Assembly: GCF_048773025.1 (NCBI RefSeq)
Contig: NC_133541.1
Location: 12,225,412 to 12,289,411, forward strand
From: Camelus bactrianus
Lineage: Eukaryota; Chordata; Mammalia; Artiodactyla; Camelidae
Length of the DNA: 64,000 nucleotides
Direction of reading: 5' to 3'
Shown: positions 1-11,800 of the stretch, piece by piece
Position numbering within the stretch: the stretch's first letter is position 1
How the letters are laid out: the number at the start of each line of letters is the position of its first letter
Notes under the pieces: generated by a model
What the model saw: only the letters and a program-made list of their open reading frames with translations
What the model was told of the DNA's origin: nothing
Databases searched by the model: none
Translations under genes and position numbers: made by a program

Positions 1-88
1 AAATAATAAATAAATACATAAACCTAATTACCATCCCTCCTCCCCCTGCACCAAATAAAAATAAATTTAAATAAATTTAAAAAAAGAC
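1..88 (+). mobile_element. Tail of a camelid tRNA-derived SINE (Vic-1-like), cut by window edge
   Basis: The first bases are an A/T-rich 'aaataaataaa' type run followed by 'cctaattacc', a short C-rich stretch and another A-rich run. This is the known tail layout of the camelid Vic-1 SINE. The tRNA-like head would lie left of the window. A second copy with a head and the reverse-complement tail motif 'ggtaattagg' lies at 56.5-56.8 kb and supports the family call. Confidence 0.6.
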
Positions 89-129
89 TAAGTAGGAATT
101 TAGTAATTATCCATTTATTTCTTTTCTAG

Positions 130-798
130 GGACACCACTATCAATTGGCTAATATCACAGGTCTCAGTGAGTCAGACAATTTTGACTATTGTTTTGTCCA
201 TTACAGTAACTGCACTGGTCCCACATTGCCACCCTGAGATCCCACTATCCCCACTGCATTTTGGAATTTCATTTGATGGTACCAGTCTCTACTGTAAGAT
301 ACATCTGATTACAGAGAAGAGCAACTGCAGATCCCATCAAGGATGCTGGGACTTCACAAATAATTTCTCACAGTCATGGTGAAGCATAATGTCCTCTGGC
401 TCCCTCCTGGGGTGGGTGAGAAGGTTTTCCAATGATAAATCCACTCTAACATTTCAGTCTTCTCAAATCTTTGGATATCTTCCTCTACAGTCTCCCAGGC
501 AGTTCTGGCACTTCAATTTCATTTATTGTAGGCACTTTCAGGTGGATGGAAGTTAAGTAATCAATGGAAGTTTTGCTCAGGTCCTTCTCACAGTGGACCC
601 ATTGGGTCCCCAAACCTATCTTGTGGTTATTTTCTCACTTTCACAGGCATAGTAGGAAAAGACATACTAACAATCAATGAAACAAACTGGTAAGCCTTAT
701 CTAACCCTTTGAAATAAAATGTATCTAGAACATCTGCTTAGCCCTCCTTACCAATAAATTTGGCCTGATAGCATTTTATAATCCTTCATCTTTATCCC
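130..798 (-). mobile_element. Possible internal sequence of an ERVL/MaLR-type element (fossil)
   Basis: This stretch directly adjoins the LTR at 799-1235 on the side where the internal region of a minus-strand element would lie. It is not recognisable as host gene or LINE/SINE sequence. Read on the minus strand it has the look of retroviral internal sequence, but I could not identify a diagnostic domain. It may instead be unrelated intergenic DNA. It is a broken fossil in either case. Confidence 0.25.
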
Positions 799-1235
799 TG
801 TATTAGTTTCCTAGGGTTGTTGCAGCAAAGCACCCCAAACTGAGTGGATTAAAACAAATGTAATTTATTTTCTTGCAGTTCTGGAAGCTAGATATCTGAA
901 ATCAAGTTGTCAGTAGGTCCATGCTTATTCTGAAGGCTCTTTAGAATATTTCCCTGCCTTTTCCCAGCTACTAGTGGCTCCTGGCATTTCTTGGCTTCTA
1001 GCTACATCACCACAATCTCTGCCTCCATCTTCACATGTCCTTATTTCTTCTGTGCCTAAATACTCTGAATCATCTCGTCTTTTATAAGGACACCAGACAT
1101 TAGATTGAGGGTCCATGCTAATCCTGCACATCTCATTTTAACTGATTACATCTGCAAAGAACCTATACCCAAATAAGGTCATATTGAGGCTCCAGCTGGA
1201 CATGAATTTTAGGGGACATAAGTCATCCCACTATA
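799..1235 (-). mobile_element. MLT1-type LTR (ERVL-MaLR), minus orientation, fossil
   Basis: On the plus strand the segment opens 'tgtattagtttcctagggtt' and ends near 'catcccactata'. This is the reverse complement of an MLT1-class MaLR LTR and is similar throughout: the 'aaataaggtcatattgagg' and 'ttataaggacacca' blocks are present. It is a full-length or nearly full-length LTR of an old mammalian family, broken and diverged. The age implied by the family is that of early placental mammals. Confidence 0.8.
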
Positions 1236-1879
1236 ATCCCACACCCTTAATATCCATACAAAATTTAACTGTATATTCTTTTGTATGCTCTGAATTTTTT
1301 TTAGCATGTGCATTTATTACTTTTTCAAATATAATTAAAGGGGGAAATCCATCACTGTTCTCTGCCTTAAAATACAAGTATTCTTTCTATCCGGTTTCTC
1401 CCTCTGATGCCAACTACTACTTAGACTCCCTACACTGGTCTTCCTGTCTTGTCTTTTCCCAGTCTTTTCTCTAACTGCACACAACTGCGGTATTTCAAAA
1501 TAATCTCCTCCTTCCGGCCTTTCAAGGAGGATCAAGCACAAGTACCCTAATTAGCCAAAGGTGGCTTTTTCAAGATCTGGTCTCCAGCACCCTTCTCGAA
1601 ACAAGCTTTGTTTCTTCTTTCAGTAAAATCCCCTGTTATATATCGGTTTTGCCCCAGAACTACTCGTAGGTTTCTGAACTGCCCATGCCACTCCCTTCCT
1701 CCACACTTTGGTCCTGAGCTGCTTGCACTCATGACCGCTGCTCAACGTCAGCGGCTACTACGCTATTCCCTCCCCAGTCATGAAACATTGTCTTCTGATC
1801 TTTGAAGCCTGTTAATATTTCCCTTCGCCCTTGCTCCTCGTAAACCAAATTTCCTATAAGAAAGAACGTAGTTCAGGAA
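1236..1879. other. Intergenic sequence upstream of the OTULIN CpG island
   Basis: No gene, RNA gene or clear repeat is visible here. Open frames are short, overlap on both strands and show no protein-like composition. The stretch becomes GC-rich towards its right end, where the CpG island starts. Confidence 0.4.
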
Positions 1880-2348
1880 CACACCGTGCTGCGCTGGCTC
1901 ACCTGTCGGGCAGAACCATTTCGCTCTTCCCGCCCTCACGGAAGGGAAGGACTGTAACTCCCAGCCCTGGAGCCGCCAAGCCCGACCACGCACCGAAGGC
2001 TAAAGGCCGCCGGGCCCCGGGGACGGGTGGGTGGTGACGGACCTGTCACACCGGAGAGGCCAGGCCATCCACTCGGCCCACATCCCTCCCTCCACAGCCA
2101 GGCAAACCCCGTCGGCGGAAGGCGAGGCTCCGAAGCCAGGAGAGACACTGTAAGAGACGCCCAAATATGTCAGCGCCCTTTACATCTCAAGGCCGGCCTT
2201 CCTCCGCCTCACCGAGGAGCGTCCTCGCCGCTAGTCCAGTGCTTTTCCCTCTCCCACCACGGCCCGGTCCCTGGGGACTCGGAAGCGCCAAGATATCTAG
2301 AGCGATAAGCGCGCGCCGGAGACTCTAGGGCCGACTGGCGGCGCGCCC

Positions 2349-2500
2349 GGGGGCGGAGCATGCGCAGCAGCCGCTCCGCGTGGGCCGTCTTCGTCTCGGG
2401 CGTCTGGCCGGCGCAGGCGCATGCGCAGGCTTCGGGGCTCAAGGCGCCCCGCCCTCCCGGGCCGCGCCCCCTCGCCGCGGGTCAGAGGCCGCGGGGCGGG
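2349..2500 (+). promoter_or_regulatory. OTULIN: Core promoter motifs: GC boxes and NRF1 sites
   Basis: A GC box ('gggggcggagc') starts at 2349. It is followed by a half NRF1-like site ('gcatgcgcag', 2358-2367), a full palindromic NRF1 site ('gcgcatgcgca', 2417-2427) and a second GC box (about 2493-2500). NRF1 plus Sp1-type boxes without TATA is a common arrangement of CpG-island promoters. The factor assignments are motif matches only. Confidence 0.55.
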
Positions 2501-2657
2501 AGGTGGTGACGGGCGCGGAAGCGTTGCGTGCACCCTCGGAAGCCGGCGGGCGGCAGAGCAGCGGCGGCCACGGCCGGGCGCCCCGACCGGAGGGGCTCTG
2601 GATCGCTGGAGGCGGCTGAATCCCTGCGGCGGCGCCGCCGGCGGCGGCGGCGGCCCC

Positions 2658-2809
2658 ATGAATCGCGGGACCATGCCTCAGCCCGGAGCGTGTCCGGGCG
2701 CGAGCTGCGCCGAGAAGCCGGTGCGGGAGGCGGGGGCCGCGGCTCCGGAGGGCAGGAAGGCGGCGGCCGGTGGGCTGCCGCGGACCAAGCTGCGGTGCCC
2801 AGCTGAGCA
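2658..2809 (+). CDS. OTULIN: OTULIN coding exon 1 (residues 1-51, phase 2 end)
   Basis: It starts [10 protein letters not shown] and encodes the disordered, Ala/Gly/Arg-rich N terminus up to CPAE. The final 'ca' joins the 'c' of exon 2 to make H51. The donor is 'gca|gtgagt'. This start matches the human N terminus (MSRGTMPQP). The first ATG has a poor context (C at -3, A at +4). The in-frame ATG of Met6 at 2673 has A at -3, so some initiation at Met6 is possible. The sequence just upstream is a GGC/CGG-rich run. Confidence 0.93.
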
Positions 2810-5800
2810 GTGAGTGCAGGACGCGGGCTGGGCACGGCGGGGGCGGGAGGGGACACTGGGCTCGGTCCCCTCAGAAAGGCTTGGGGGGCGTGGGGCCGGC
2901 AGGGGTGTAGCAGCGTGGGGCCCTTCCCACCTCGGCTTCTAAGTAAGGTTAGCGACAGACAGGAATCTGAAGACACTCGTCCAGTGTCCCCGTACAGAAG
3001 TTTTCCCGGAAGGCCCGTCTTGAAATTCTGTTTATCCATTGCCTCTACCCCACCCGCTATTTTGACATCTCCATAGCTTTAACGTTAAAGAAAACTCCAG
3101 AAACTTGGGGAAGAAACTCTAGAAGCAGATTGTTTGAAAACTCATTCCTATTAGATCTTTCCTCCAACCTGGTGCGGGAAGGAAGTAAGGTTGTCACTGT
3201 CACAGGCACAGGAAAGCTGAGCCACGCGACATGTTTGTTCTTGGAAGGCAAGTCGCCGCTTGATGAGTGTCCCACCTGTTGGACAGACTTTGGACGGAGT
3301 CTGACCCAGTTCTGTTTTGCCAGTTAGCGGCTTAACTAGATATCCTCAACCCTCTTTGTTTTTAAATCTGAAAGGCAGTGTTGGTTAGATCAATGATTTA
3401 TTGAACTGTAAAGAAGGTGGCGTAAATCAGGGAAGTTTAGAGTTTCTGCAAAGAAAGGGACGGAAGCAGAATTACAAACTTGAAGGCTGAAACTTCTCTG
3501 CACTTTCAAGTTCTAGTCATATATAAATGCCTTTGGAATTCCAAAAGTGACAAAAGCACTCGAATAACCAGTTTGACAGATATCTTAATTGACCAGAAAT
3601 TCCACTTTTTCTCCCCATTTCCTAAAAAGGGGTTCTAGGAGTGGGGACTGTTATTGCAGATATTGTAATAATTCTCACTTACATGCTTCTTTTCTGTGGG
3701 CTTTGACATTCTCATTTACAGAGCACCCAAACCCCTTGAGATAGTGTTACCCACACGGTTAATGGCCCCTGGGAAAGATTTAGAGCAGAAAGTCTTAAAC
3801 TCCTGCCCTCAGGAGCTAGGCACATAACTGAAGTGAGTGAAGCTGGGTAGGTGCAGTCTGTGGATTCCTGGAGAGCTGGGTCCGTTCGGGCTGGGTCTAC
3901 CAAGTTCTGGCCTCTAGTTGCTGGGTTTTCTGTATTTAAAGAGTTCAGATATTCTAAAATGTTCTGGTTTTCAAACAGTAGCATTTTTTTTTTATTTTTA
4001 AATCAAAACCACTGTGTAGGCCCATGTGTGAGCTGATGTGACCTGTGGCTGCTGTTTTGCTCCCTGGGTTTGAGACCTGCCTCAGCCTCTGCAGCGGGTA
4101 AAGTGCCTTTACCCCTTCCCAGCCCAGGCTAGTTCTTAACTGCTGCTGCCAGGCTGGCTGCTGCTACCTTGCTCATGCCCTGGTGGTCTGAGCTGGGCCC
4201 CCGCCTAGTGGCCCTGGCCCTCAGATGCTGCTTCTCAGCCTCAGCAGTTTCATGCCTCCCAGGAGATGTGGAAACTTGGAAATCAGAACCACAGTCCCCA
4301 ACATGTGCATAGTTATTTGGCAAGTTTTTCTGCTGTGTGTGGTTCCCAGAGCCTGAGCACCTGGGGAAATGGGTCATGGTGCGAAAGGAACACTCTTTCC
4401 TGATGGGAAGGTTTTGTGGCACAGTGGCTACTGACTGTCAATAGAATTATAGGCTTAGAGCTGAAAGGAATCTAAAAATCCCCGGCCTAGGTTTGTCATT
4501 TTACACATTAGGAAAACGACTTGCAGATTTGATAGGTGCAGCCTGTCCAGGGAGTAGGCTTCAGGGCCAGGTTCCCTGATGCCTGGGTAGGAACCTCCCC
4601 ACTATTTCTCTCTGACTTCCTCAGCAACACTAGGCAGAGGGATGTGACTTCTGATGACGGCCGACTTTACTTTTTTTTTTTTTTTTTCCTGGAATAGATG
4701 TTCCAATTTACTGTTTTATTTCATAGCGTAGTTGCTTTTTCTTCCTATTTTTGTTGTCTTTGGCCATCTCATTCTCTTTTAAGTCTCATAAGAGAGCAAG
4801 GGGGAGTAAGGGAAAGAGGTGACAATAACTTCAAATGTCAACATCTTACGTTTTGGGCTTTCTTGCTTAATATGTGGGCAGTGGGGTTACTTCTCCTTGC
4901 TCTGTGATATTTTCTCAAGGGCTGGAGCAGCCATACTGCATTACATAAACATTGCTTATTATATAGTTTGCAATATGATGTGTGCACATCAGCTTTTACA
5001 TGGTGATGTATGCAACCTAATAGTTGAGTGTAGATTTAAATAAATAAAGTAATGCCTGAATTAAGTCGTCAAATAGTTTTTAAACCTTATGTTTTTCTGT
5101 CATTGGAGCCAGTCCCTTCTTCCCACCCAGAGAATTGGGTTTGCCCAGCACACGAATTGAGTAAAATTTTTGCACCTGGAAATATGAAATACTGTAAGAT
5201 GCAGATATTTTGAGATAATTTGCAAAGGCATTTAAATACATTCAGTAGATAGCAATTGTGAATACAAATCATAGCCCAACTTTTGCAGCCATTGCTCACT
5301 CAGGCTGTGACTCTTTGAGGGGTGCAGTGATGGGTACGGGAAGGGATGGCTCATTTCCTGGGCAGCTCTGTAGAATACTGATTCCTTTTGACTGAGATCA
5401 CTGTGTTTTGGAAGGGAAATAGTGGAGAAGAAAGACATAAAAACCATATGGATAAGCTACTTTCTAAATCTCTTTCCTTCCTTTTCTTTCTTTCCTTTTT
5501 TTCTTAGTTCACTTGAGAGCTGTGGTTGGCTGGCATTCCTTGGACAAGCCATATGGATGGCTCACAAGATGACTTAGGGTTCCTTTTGAAGAAGTATTGG
5601 GCCAGACCAGATTTTGTTGACTTTCTGGGGAACTCCTGCTGTCAGCAGGTCTCCTATACTCTGTCCTCTGCTCACTTGACCTGTACAATTGCAACTTATG
5701 CTGTGTCTACTTCTTGCTCTTAACTAAGCCAATACTACAGTCCTTGAGGATCAGAATGGTCCTGGGACATGGTTGGTGGCCAGGCTTGACATCCTTAGAG

Positions 5801-8800
5801 AATTGAGAAATGAGGCTGCTCCATCCGTGGTCCTTCTTTATCTGCCTGTCAGTGGGACAGGGCTTGAATCTGGGGTCCACAGGCTTGCTGTGTGTAGAAA
5901 GGAACATGTGTCTTTGTACCCCTCTGAAATTGAAGAAAGAATTATATGTATATTTATGTTTTTCTGGACTGAGATTCTGATGAAAGCTGTAGATTATCAA
6001 AAGAGCTGTGAACAGCAGCTTGTTAAACCGTTGTTCTCAGGTGTTGCTATTTGTACTATTGTGCAGATTTGTTTTCCCACCCATCTCACACCTTAGCAGC
6101 CTTAGAGGGCTATTTTTGGTGGGGTAACAGCTACACCCTCCTGCCCTTTCCCCCACCTGAGGGTAGAACCTGCTTCAGGGCTGGGATGTCTCTGAGAAAC
6201 CTCATTGTGGAGGGTGTCATGTGGAGTAGCAATGAGCCAGTCGTGGAAAGTCCACTTGCAGGAAGGAGGTGGAATCTTGGCCTGGGTGCCGGTACTTTCC
6301 TGCATTTGATGTGTTGTTCACTCATCTATACAACCGCTAAGAGGTGAAGACAGGCTGGGTTGAGTGGTCTTTACTTTTCCTGTGCCTGTGTGGGATGGTG
6401 CATTGGTGTCACAGTGGTTGACACTGTCTCACCAGCACTGCCTGGGCCATTAGTCTTCTAGGACAGGCCAAGTTAAGCATGAACTGCAGCGTTCAAGTCC
6501 AGAGAGCTGAGCAAAGTCATACTCAATTTAGCTTTTTCAGATAACTAAGGGGAACTTGGCGCAAATGTTCATAACGGTGAGTGATTAAAATGCTGTCTTG
6601 TTAGCTTTGCATATACGTTAGAATTGACTTTTTTCATATCATGTATATACTTGCATCAGAAATTGAAAAATTGACTTCACAGGAATGCCTTCTGCTTCAC
6701 GGAGCTCTGTGTTTTTAGCTTACACTTTTGTTTTGGGAAATAGTATAATTTTGTCTATATGTAGTAAGCATTTTTAAATTAAGTTTTCAAACATCTGTTA
6801 TGCAAGTCTTTGAACAGAAAGTGGAAGGTTATAATTTAGTATGCAAGGTCATGTAACTTACTCAATGATGTGTATTGTCTTAATATTAAGAATGAAGTAT
6901 TTCATCTCTAAGAGAAAATGAGAGTTTGAAAATACACACTTTAAAATAACATGATGCTAAACCAATAATTTTCTAAGTAGGAATTATTAGCATTTTGGTT
7001 TTAAAATTTGACTGTGTAATTGAGTATGACTCACATGCCATGGTCCCCAAGAAATCAAGGCACATTTAAGACTTTGTCTTACTTTTCTACACTACTTTTC
7101 TAGTGATCTGTATGTTTTCTAGAAGGAAACTTTGCTATGGTGATCATTCGAGCCTGTGTACTTCAGTGGCCTCTTTTGTGCCAAATGCTGGTCACTCTTC
7201 ACTCCCACCCCAACCTGACGCACACAAAAGATTGCCAAGTTTCTGAAACTGGTCAGCATGGAGGAGTTTATCTTATCATGTAATAGCCCCTTTCCTTTCA
7301 TTGTTTTGCCCTCTTCCCTTCCCATAACAAAAATTTAAACCTCTAGCTATTTTAGATTCCCAACTGTGAATCTAATTTTGTTCTGTTGTTGTTTCAGTTT
7401 TAATATTTTGCTGCTTAAAAAAGTTAAAGCAAAAATTTATTCAGTGAAGTATTTTCTTAAATAAAGGGTTTTTAAAATTTTTCTTGTTTTCACACACCTT
7501 TCTGTCTTTCCAGTTGATTGTCCTTATGTTGGATGTGTTTCATTTTGGCTGGTAAATGTCTACTCTTCTGACCATATCAATTGAATTTTATTCCTTGAAC
7601 CTATAACTTATCCTCTCTCCAAGGAAACACAGCTTTAGGATCATTTTCAAAGTGGCCTTTAAAGACCATATTATAGTTTCCCTGGTGGCCCTGGCAAGTT
7701 AGCAGATGTCCTTGGTTACATGTCCTTGGTGAATGGCCATGGACAAACAAGTAAGCAAACATTTGTGCATGGGATCAGAATGAAATCTAGTTGTGGCTGA
7801 AGTAATTTGAATATACTCTGGGCCTCCCATTCAACAGTTTCTGCTTTAATTTGTTTGTATGTCTTCAATCACTACTTTTTTTATTTCCAGTAATCTTCCT
7901 TTCTGCTCTGTCTTCCCTTTGGCTTCTCATGTTGACTTCGTTTTATTCCTCTCCTGTTGGTCTCTGGGAATTCGTGTTTGCGGCTGTACACAGAGATGCT
8001 TGTTTAGAGAGCCTCTTCTTGGGCGCTGGTGTTGCCGTTGCACTTTGGCTATTTTGTGGATTAGACAGAAGGAGGACAAGAGTGGAGGCGGAGACGCATG
8101 CCCACAGCCACAGAATTCGCTTGAAGTAACATGTTTACGGACAAATAGATTCATAGTCTGTTAGAACTAAGAATTGGAAGAGGAACCTTGCAGGTTATTT
8201 AGATCTCATCTGGTCTTCTCATTTTGAAGATGAGAAAACTGAGGCCAAGATTAGGGAAGTGGCTTCCACAAAGACATGCTTCTGATAATGATATGAAAAT
8301 AATTCACTTAAATGCCTGTTTTACAGGATCAGAATTTCTCTCCTACTTGATAAAGCTAGGAAGGAGGTCAAAAGATATCATTAAACTATTAAAAGAAGAA
8401 CTAACACATTTAGTCACTTTTTATTTTAGGCGTTTGATGTATAGTTCCTGTGAATCTGGTTTCTGTTTGCTTTTAACCCTGGCACAGGCTCCATGGTTGA
8501 CATCACACCTTTTACTTGAAATCTCACTGGGGTTAGAGCACATGGAAAGTACCTTTTCCCTAATACGGCTCCTTAACCCCACAACTTAAAAAAAAATACA
8601 TACACACCATCACCTTTATTTAGAGAGAAAAAAGGGAGTAAGAAATGATCATTGGGCGAATCTTGCATCACTACTCTGCACGAATGGATATAGGATGAGC
8701 GTTATTAAGACTAGCTGACTTTTTTGAGTGCTAAGTAATTTGTGTGTCTATTTTCACAGGAGTCTCTTGAGGTGAGTACTGTCCTTTTCACAGGTGATTA

Positions 8801-11800
8801 AATTTAGGCACTGAGAAGTATAGTCACTTTAGTTCCATGGTCATACATATGGGCGGTGAGGGCTGGAGTGAGGAGTGGTTGAGCCTTGACACTCCGACTC
8901 CAGCCTTGGCACTCGACAGTGAGCTCACCTGGCGCAGTGGGCAGTGAGCCACCCGTGCAGAGGGCATAGATGGAGCCAGTCACAGGTGTAAAAGCACAGG
9001 TTAGTGTTGGCCAGGTGTTTGGACTGAAGTGTGGCTGTGTATATCTGAATCACAGAATACAGGCTAGCGTGGCGGGTTGGGTCCAGATTTAGACGTCCCT
9101 GCTTATTTGGGAGCCTTTGAAGGGTTTCAGAGGGTGGAGGGCCTGGGATACGTTAGACTCCACACCTCGGCCCGCCTCTCTCGGCGCCCCTTCTTCGTCT
9201 GTCTCTTGCTCCCCCTCACCCCTTCCTCTCCCCAGCTGTGCGAAGCTGTGCACTAGGCGCTGGGGTGCTAAGGGAATTGAGGACAGGAGTATCTTGAGTC
9301 ATTCACTTAATTTCTTATTTTGTATTAACCTTATTAACTCATCCTTTCAGGTTCCGTTGTGCCTGGAGCCTTCCATCCTGGGTGAGGTTTGGGGGTGTGC
9401 TGGCATGGGGAGGGAGTATAGGGAATTGGGGGTCGGATCTCTCCTTAAGTGTGCATCAGCCAGTTTCCTTGTTTTCAGCTCTGGGTGTCCCCTGCACCCT
9501 CTGAAGTTCTTGGCATCCCCAGCTCCTGAGGCTTTCTGGGACCCTGCAGGGTCCACCGGTCTTCCCTTCCAGCAGGTGCCCCTCCATCACTCACTGCCCC
9601 TCCTTCCGCTTCTGGACTGTTTGGGCTTTCACATATCTTGTGGTCTCAGCAAAGATAGAGTTGGCATTTCTGTTTCTCATCATTTTCATGTTGTGGTGTA
9701 TTCTTGAAAAGGAAGCATCTTAAAACTCAGGAGTCCTGCTTTTCATCCTTGTCCAGCGCCCAGTGGGGTTTTCTCCCTTTCTAGTACTCTGTAGGTCCTT
9801 GTCAGGTCACGAAATGAGCCTGGAAGCTCTTTAGGGAGCCGTCGTGTAAGGCCCCGTGGAGGTGTGTGGGGCAGCGGGAATGTGCTCACGGAAGGCGGGT
9901 GGCTGCTTGCTTGTAGGGGTCCCCGGGGAGGAGGCGGAGCCGTGGGGAGGTTTGTAGGTTTGGGGACTTGTAATAATTGATGTTCCCCTGTGCTATTTTT
10001 GAAGTAGCTATTGTAAAATTTACCTGTGACACACTAAAGTTGGTCATTGGCCTGCACGCCTATATAAATACTTTTATTAGCACTATCTCCATTCTTGGAG
10101 CTTGAAGAATCATGGCACAGCTTCACTGATAAGACATGTGCTTAGGTGCTTACCAATGTGGTTGAGACATTAATAGATGTTAAATTAAAATGGTTTCAGA
10201 GCCTTGTAGCCAGTTAAGTGGCATAAAATGTCTCATTAAAGTAAAAAACCTCTGAATTAGAATGCTAGAAACATGAATCTAAGATAAAAGACCCATATTT
10301 TATCAGATTGTCATCATGTAATGTGAAAAAGTTAAACTTTACGTGTCTTATACATTTTTTAGGCAGCTGCATATTGTGATAAGAGGGAAAATGTCAGTGC
10401 AACAAATTTTTGAAATGTCTAATTTGGTGTGATTTCAGCGAAGAGGACATGTATCGTGACGCGGATGAAATAGAAAAGGAGAAAGAATTACTTATACATG
10501 AAAGAGGGTCATCAGGTATGTTTGGAATTGTTTTATGTATAGAGTTTCTTATGTATAGAAAATGCAGTTAAATCAATATATCCATTTTCATAAAATATTG
10601 AGATGTACTTCCTCGGAAGTGGTCTTATGCGTGTGGTCTTACTTGCATCAGATTATTCGCTTACTGACATATGTTTGGGAAATACTGTTTCCTAAGGTTT
10701 TCAGGTTTTAATACAAGTATGTTCCCTGTGTGTTCTTGACGTTCAAGTCATTTTTGCACGTGTAAGGATTTGGTTAATCTCTTGACACCACTCTCTCACA
10801 GTTCTTGATTTCCTTATATTCTTAGACAGTTTGGATCTGAAGTGCATTTTTCATTTCAAGCGGAAGGCCTTATTGAGAAGCTGGCTCTCTGGGTCTTCGC
10901 GTGCAGATGGCCATGTGAATTTGATTAACTTACAGAAAGAACAGTCATGAGATTGATCGCACTAATTCTCTTATCATTTCATGATTCTGTGCCCATGTTT
11001 CTGTTCAGTCATGCCTGCTCTGCTCACCCCTACCGGGACCCATTGACCCATTGCAGCTCCAGTGAGCCACCCCTCCTGACCGCCCCTGCTGTGGGCACGG
11101 CTGGCAGCAGGACTGTGTGTGGAGGGCCTCCTCACTTCCCTGCCAGCCTCGTGCGGGAGCCGAGGGAGGATGCTCCAACATGGGACACGCCATAGACGAT
11201 CCACAGGTGGCGTTTTCTTGCACATCACCTGTGTAACGTGTGTGTTCGACTGGTTTGTTTTAAGGACCAGCTCCTGTTTATTTTATGGTTAACAAAATAT
11301 TTTATGTATAATTAGGAACGCAAGATACAGAGTGGGGTTTTTGATAGTAATTTTCGAGTCTTGCTCACAAGGAGCTGGGGGAGCTCTTCACCGCAGCAGC
11401 CCCGGGAGATGTCCTTTGTGGTGGTCCAGCTGAGTGTGTCCGGGCCACGCTGCTGCGGTCCTCCGTGGCCTTCAGAGGAGGCTCGCTTCCCCTGCTGCAA
11501 CTGCACACACTTCCCCGCGGACTCGGTCCTGAGTCTTGTTCCTGAGGAGAAATTGCTTCCTCAGCCATCGCTTCTTCCTGCCACCTTTGCGGGGCCTCCC
11601 GCTCTCTGTCGCACGCCGCAGGCTCCCGGCAGAGTCCTCTCCTGTCCACCAGGGAGGCCCGAGGCAGGGCTCCGGCCTTTCAGCGGCCGGCTCACGCCCA
11701 GCCTTGGTCCGAGGCTCCAGTGTGTCCCTTTATACTGCGCCTTGGTCCTTCTGGGCTCCCCGCCCTTCCTGAGACAACATCCTGTGGACGGGCCTCGGGG

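Larger units (their letters stand above)
1880..2930. promoter_or_regulatory. OTULIN: CpG island spanning OTULIN promoter and exon 1
   Basis: This is the most GC- and CpG-rich kilobase of the window, with frequent CpG dinucleotides, several GC boxes and a (CGG/CCG)-rich run just ahead of the start codon. No TATA box is seen near the expected start sites. That fits a housekeeping promoter with dispersed initiation, which suits the broadly expressed OTULIN. Transcription starts cannot be placed from sequence alone. The short distance from the GC boxes to the ATG suggests a 5' UTR of at most a few hundred bases. Confidence 0.8.
2810..10438 (+). other. OTULIN: OTULIN intron 1
   Basis: This is a 7.6 kb intron from the donor 'gtgagt' to the acceptor 'gatttcag'. 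Apart from the listed old SINE-like fragments I see no exon, RNA gene or young repeat in it. The first few hundred bases still belong to the CpG island. Poly(T) runs occur near 4,670 and 3,985. Open frames in the intron, including a 196-codon one at 9.1-9.7 kb, have no protein-like features. Confidence 0.85.

Noticed and set aside
2482-3039. 185-codon minus-strand open frame across the OTULIN promoter
   Set aside because: It lies in CpG-island DNA where stop codons are rare. It is Arg/Pro-rich low-complexity sequence, antisense to exon 1, with no domain.
9117-9707. 196-codon plus-strand frame in OTULIN intron 1
   Set aside because: Ser/Pro/Leu-rich sequence without domain or homologue that I recognise. 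It is intronic, without sign of splicing or conservation.
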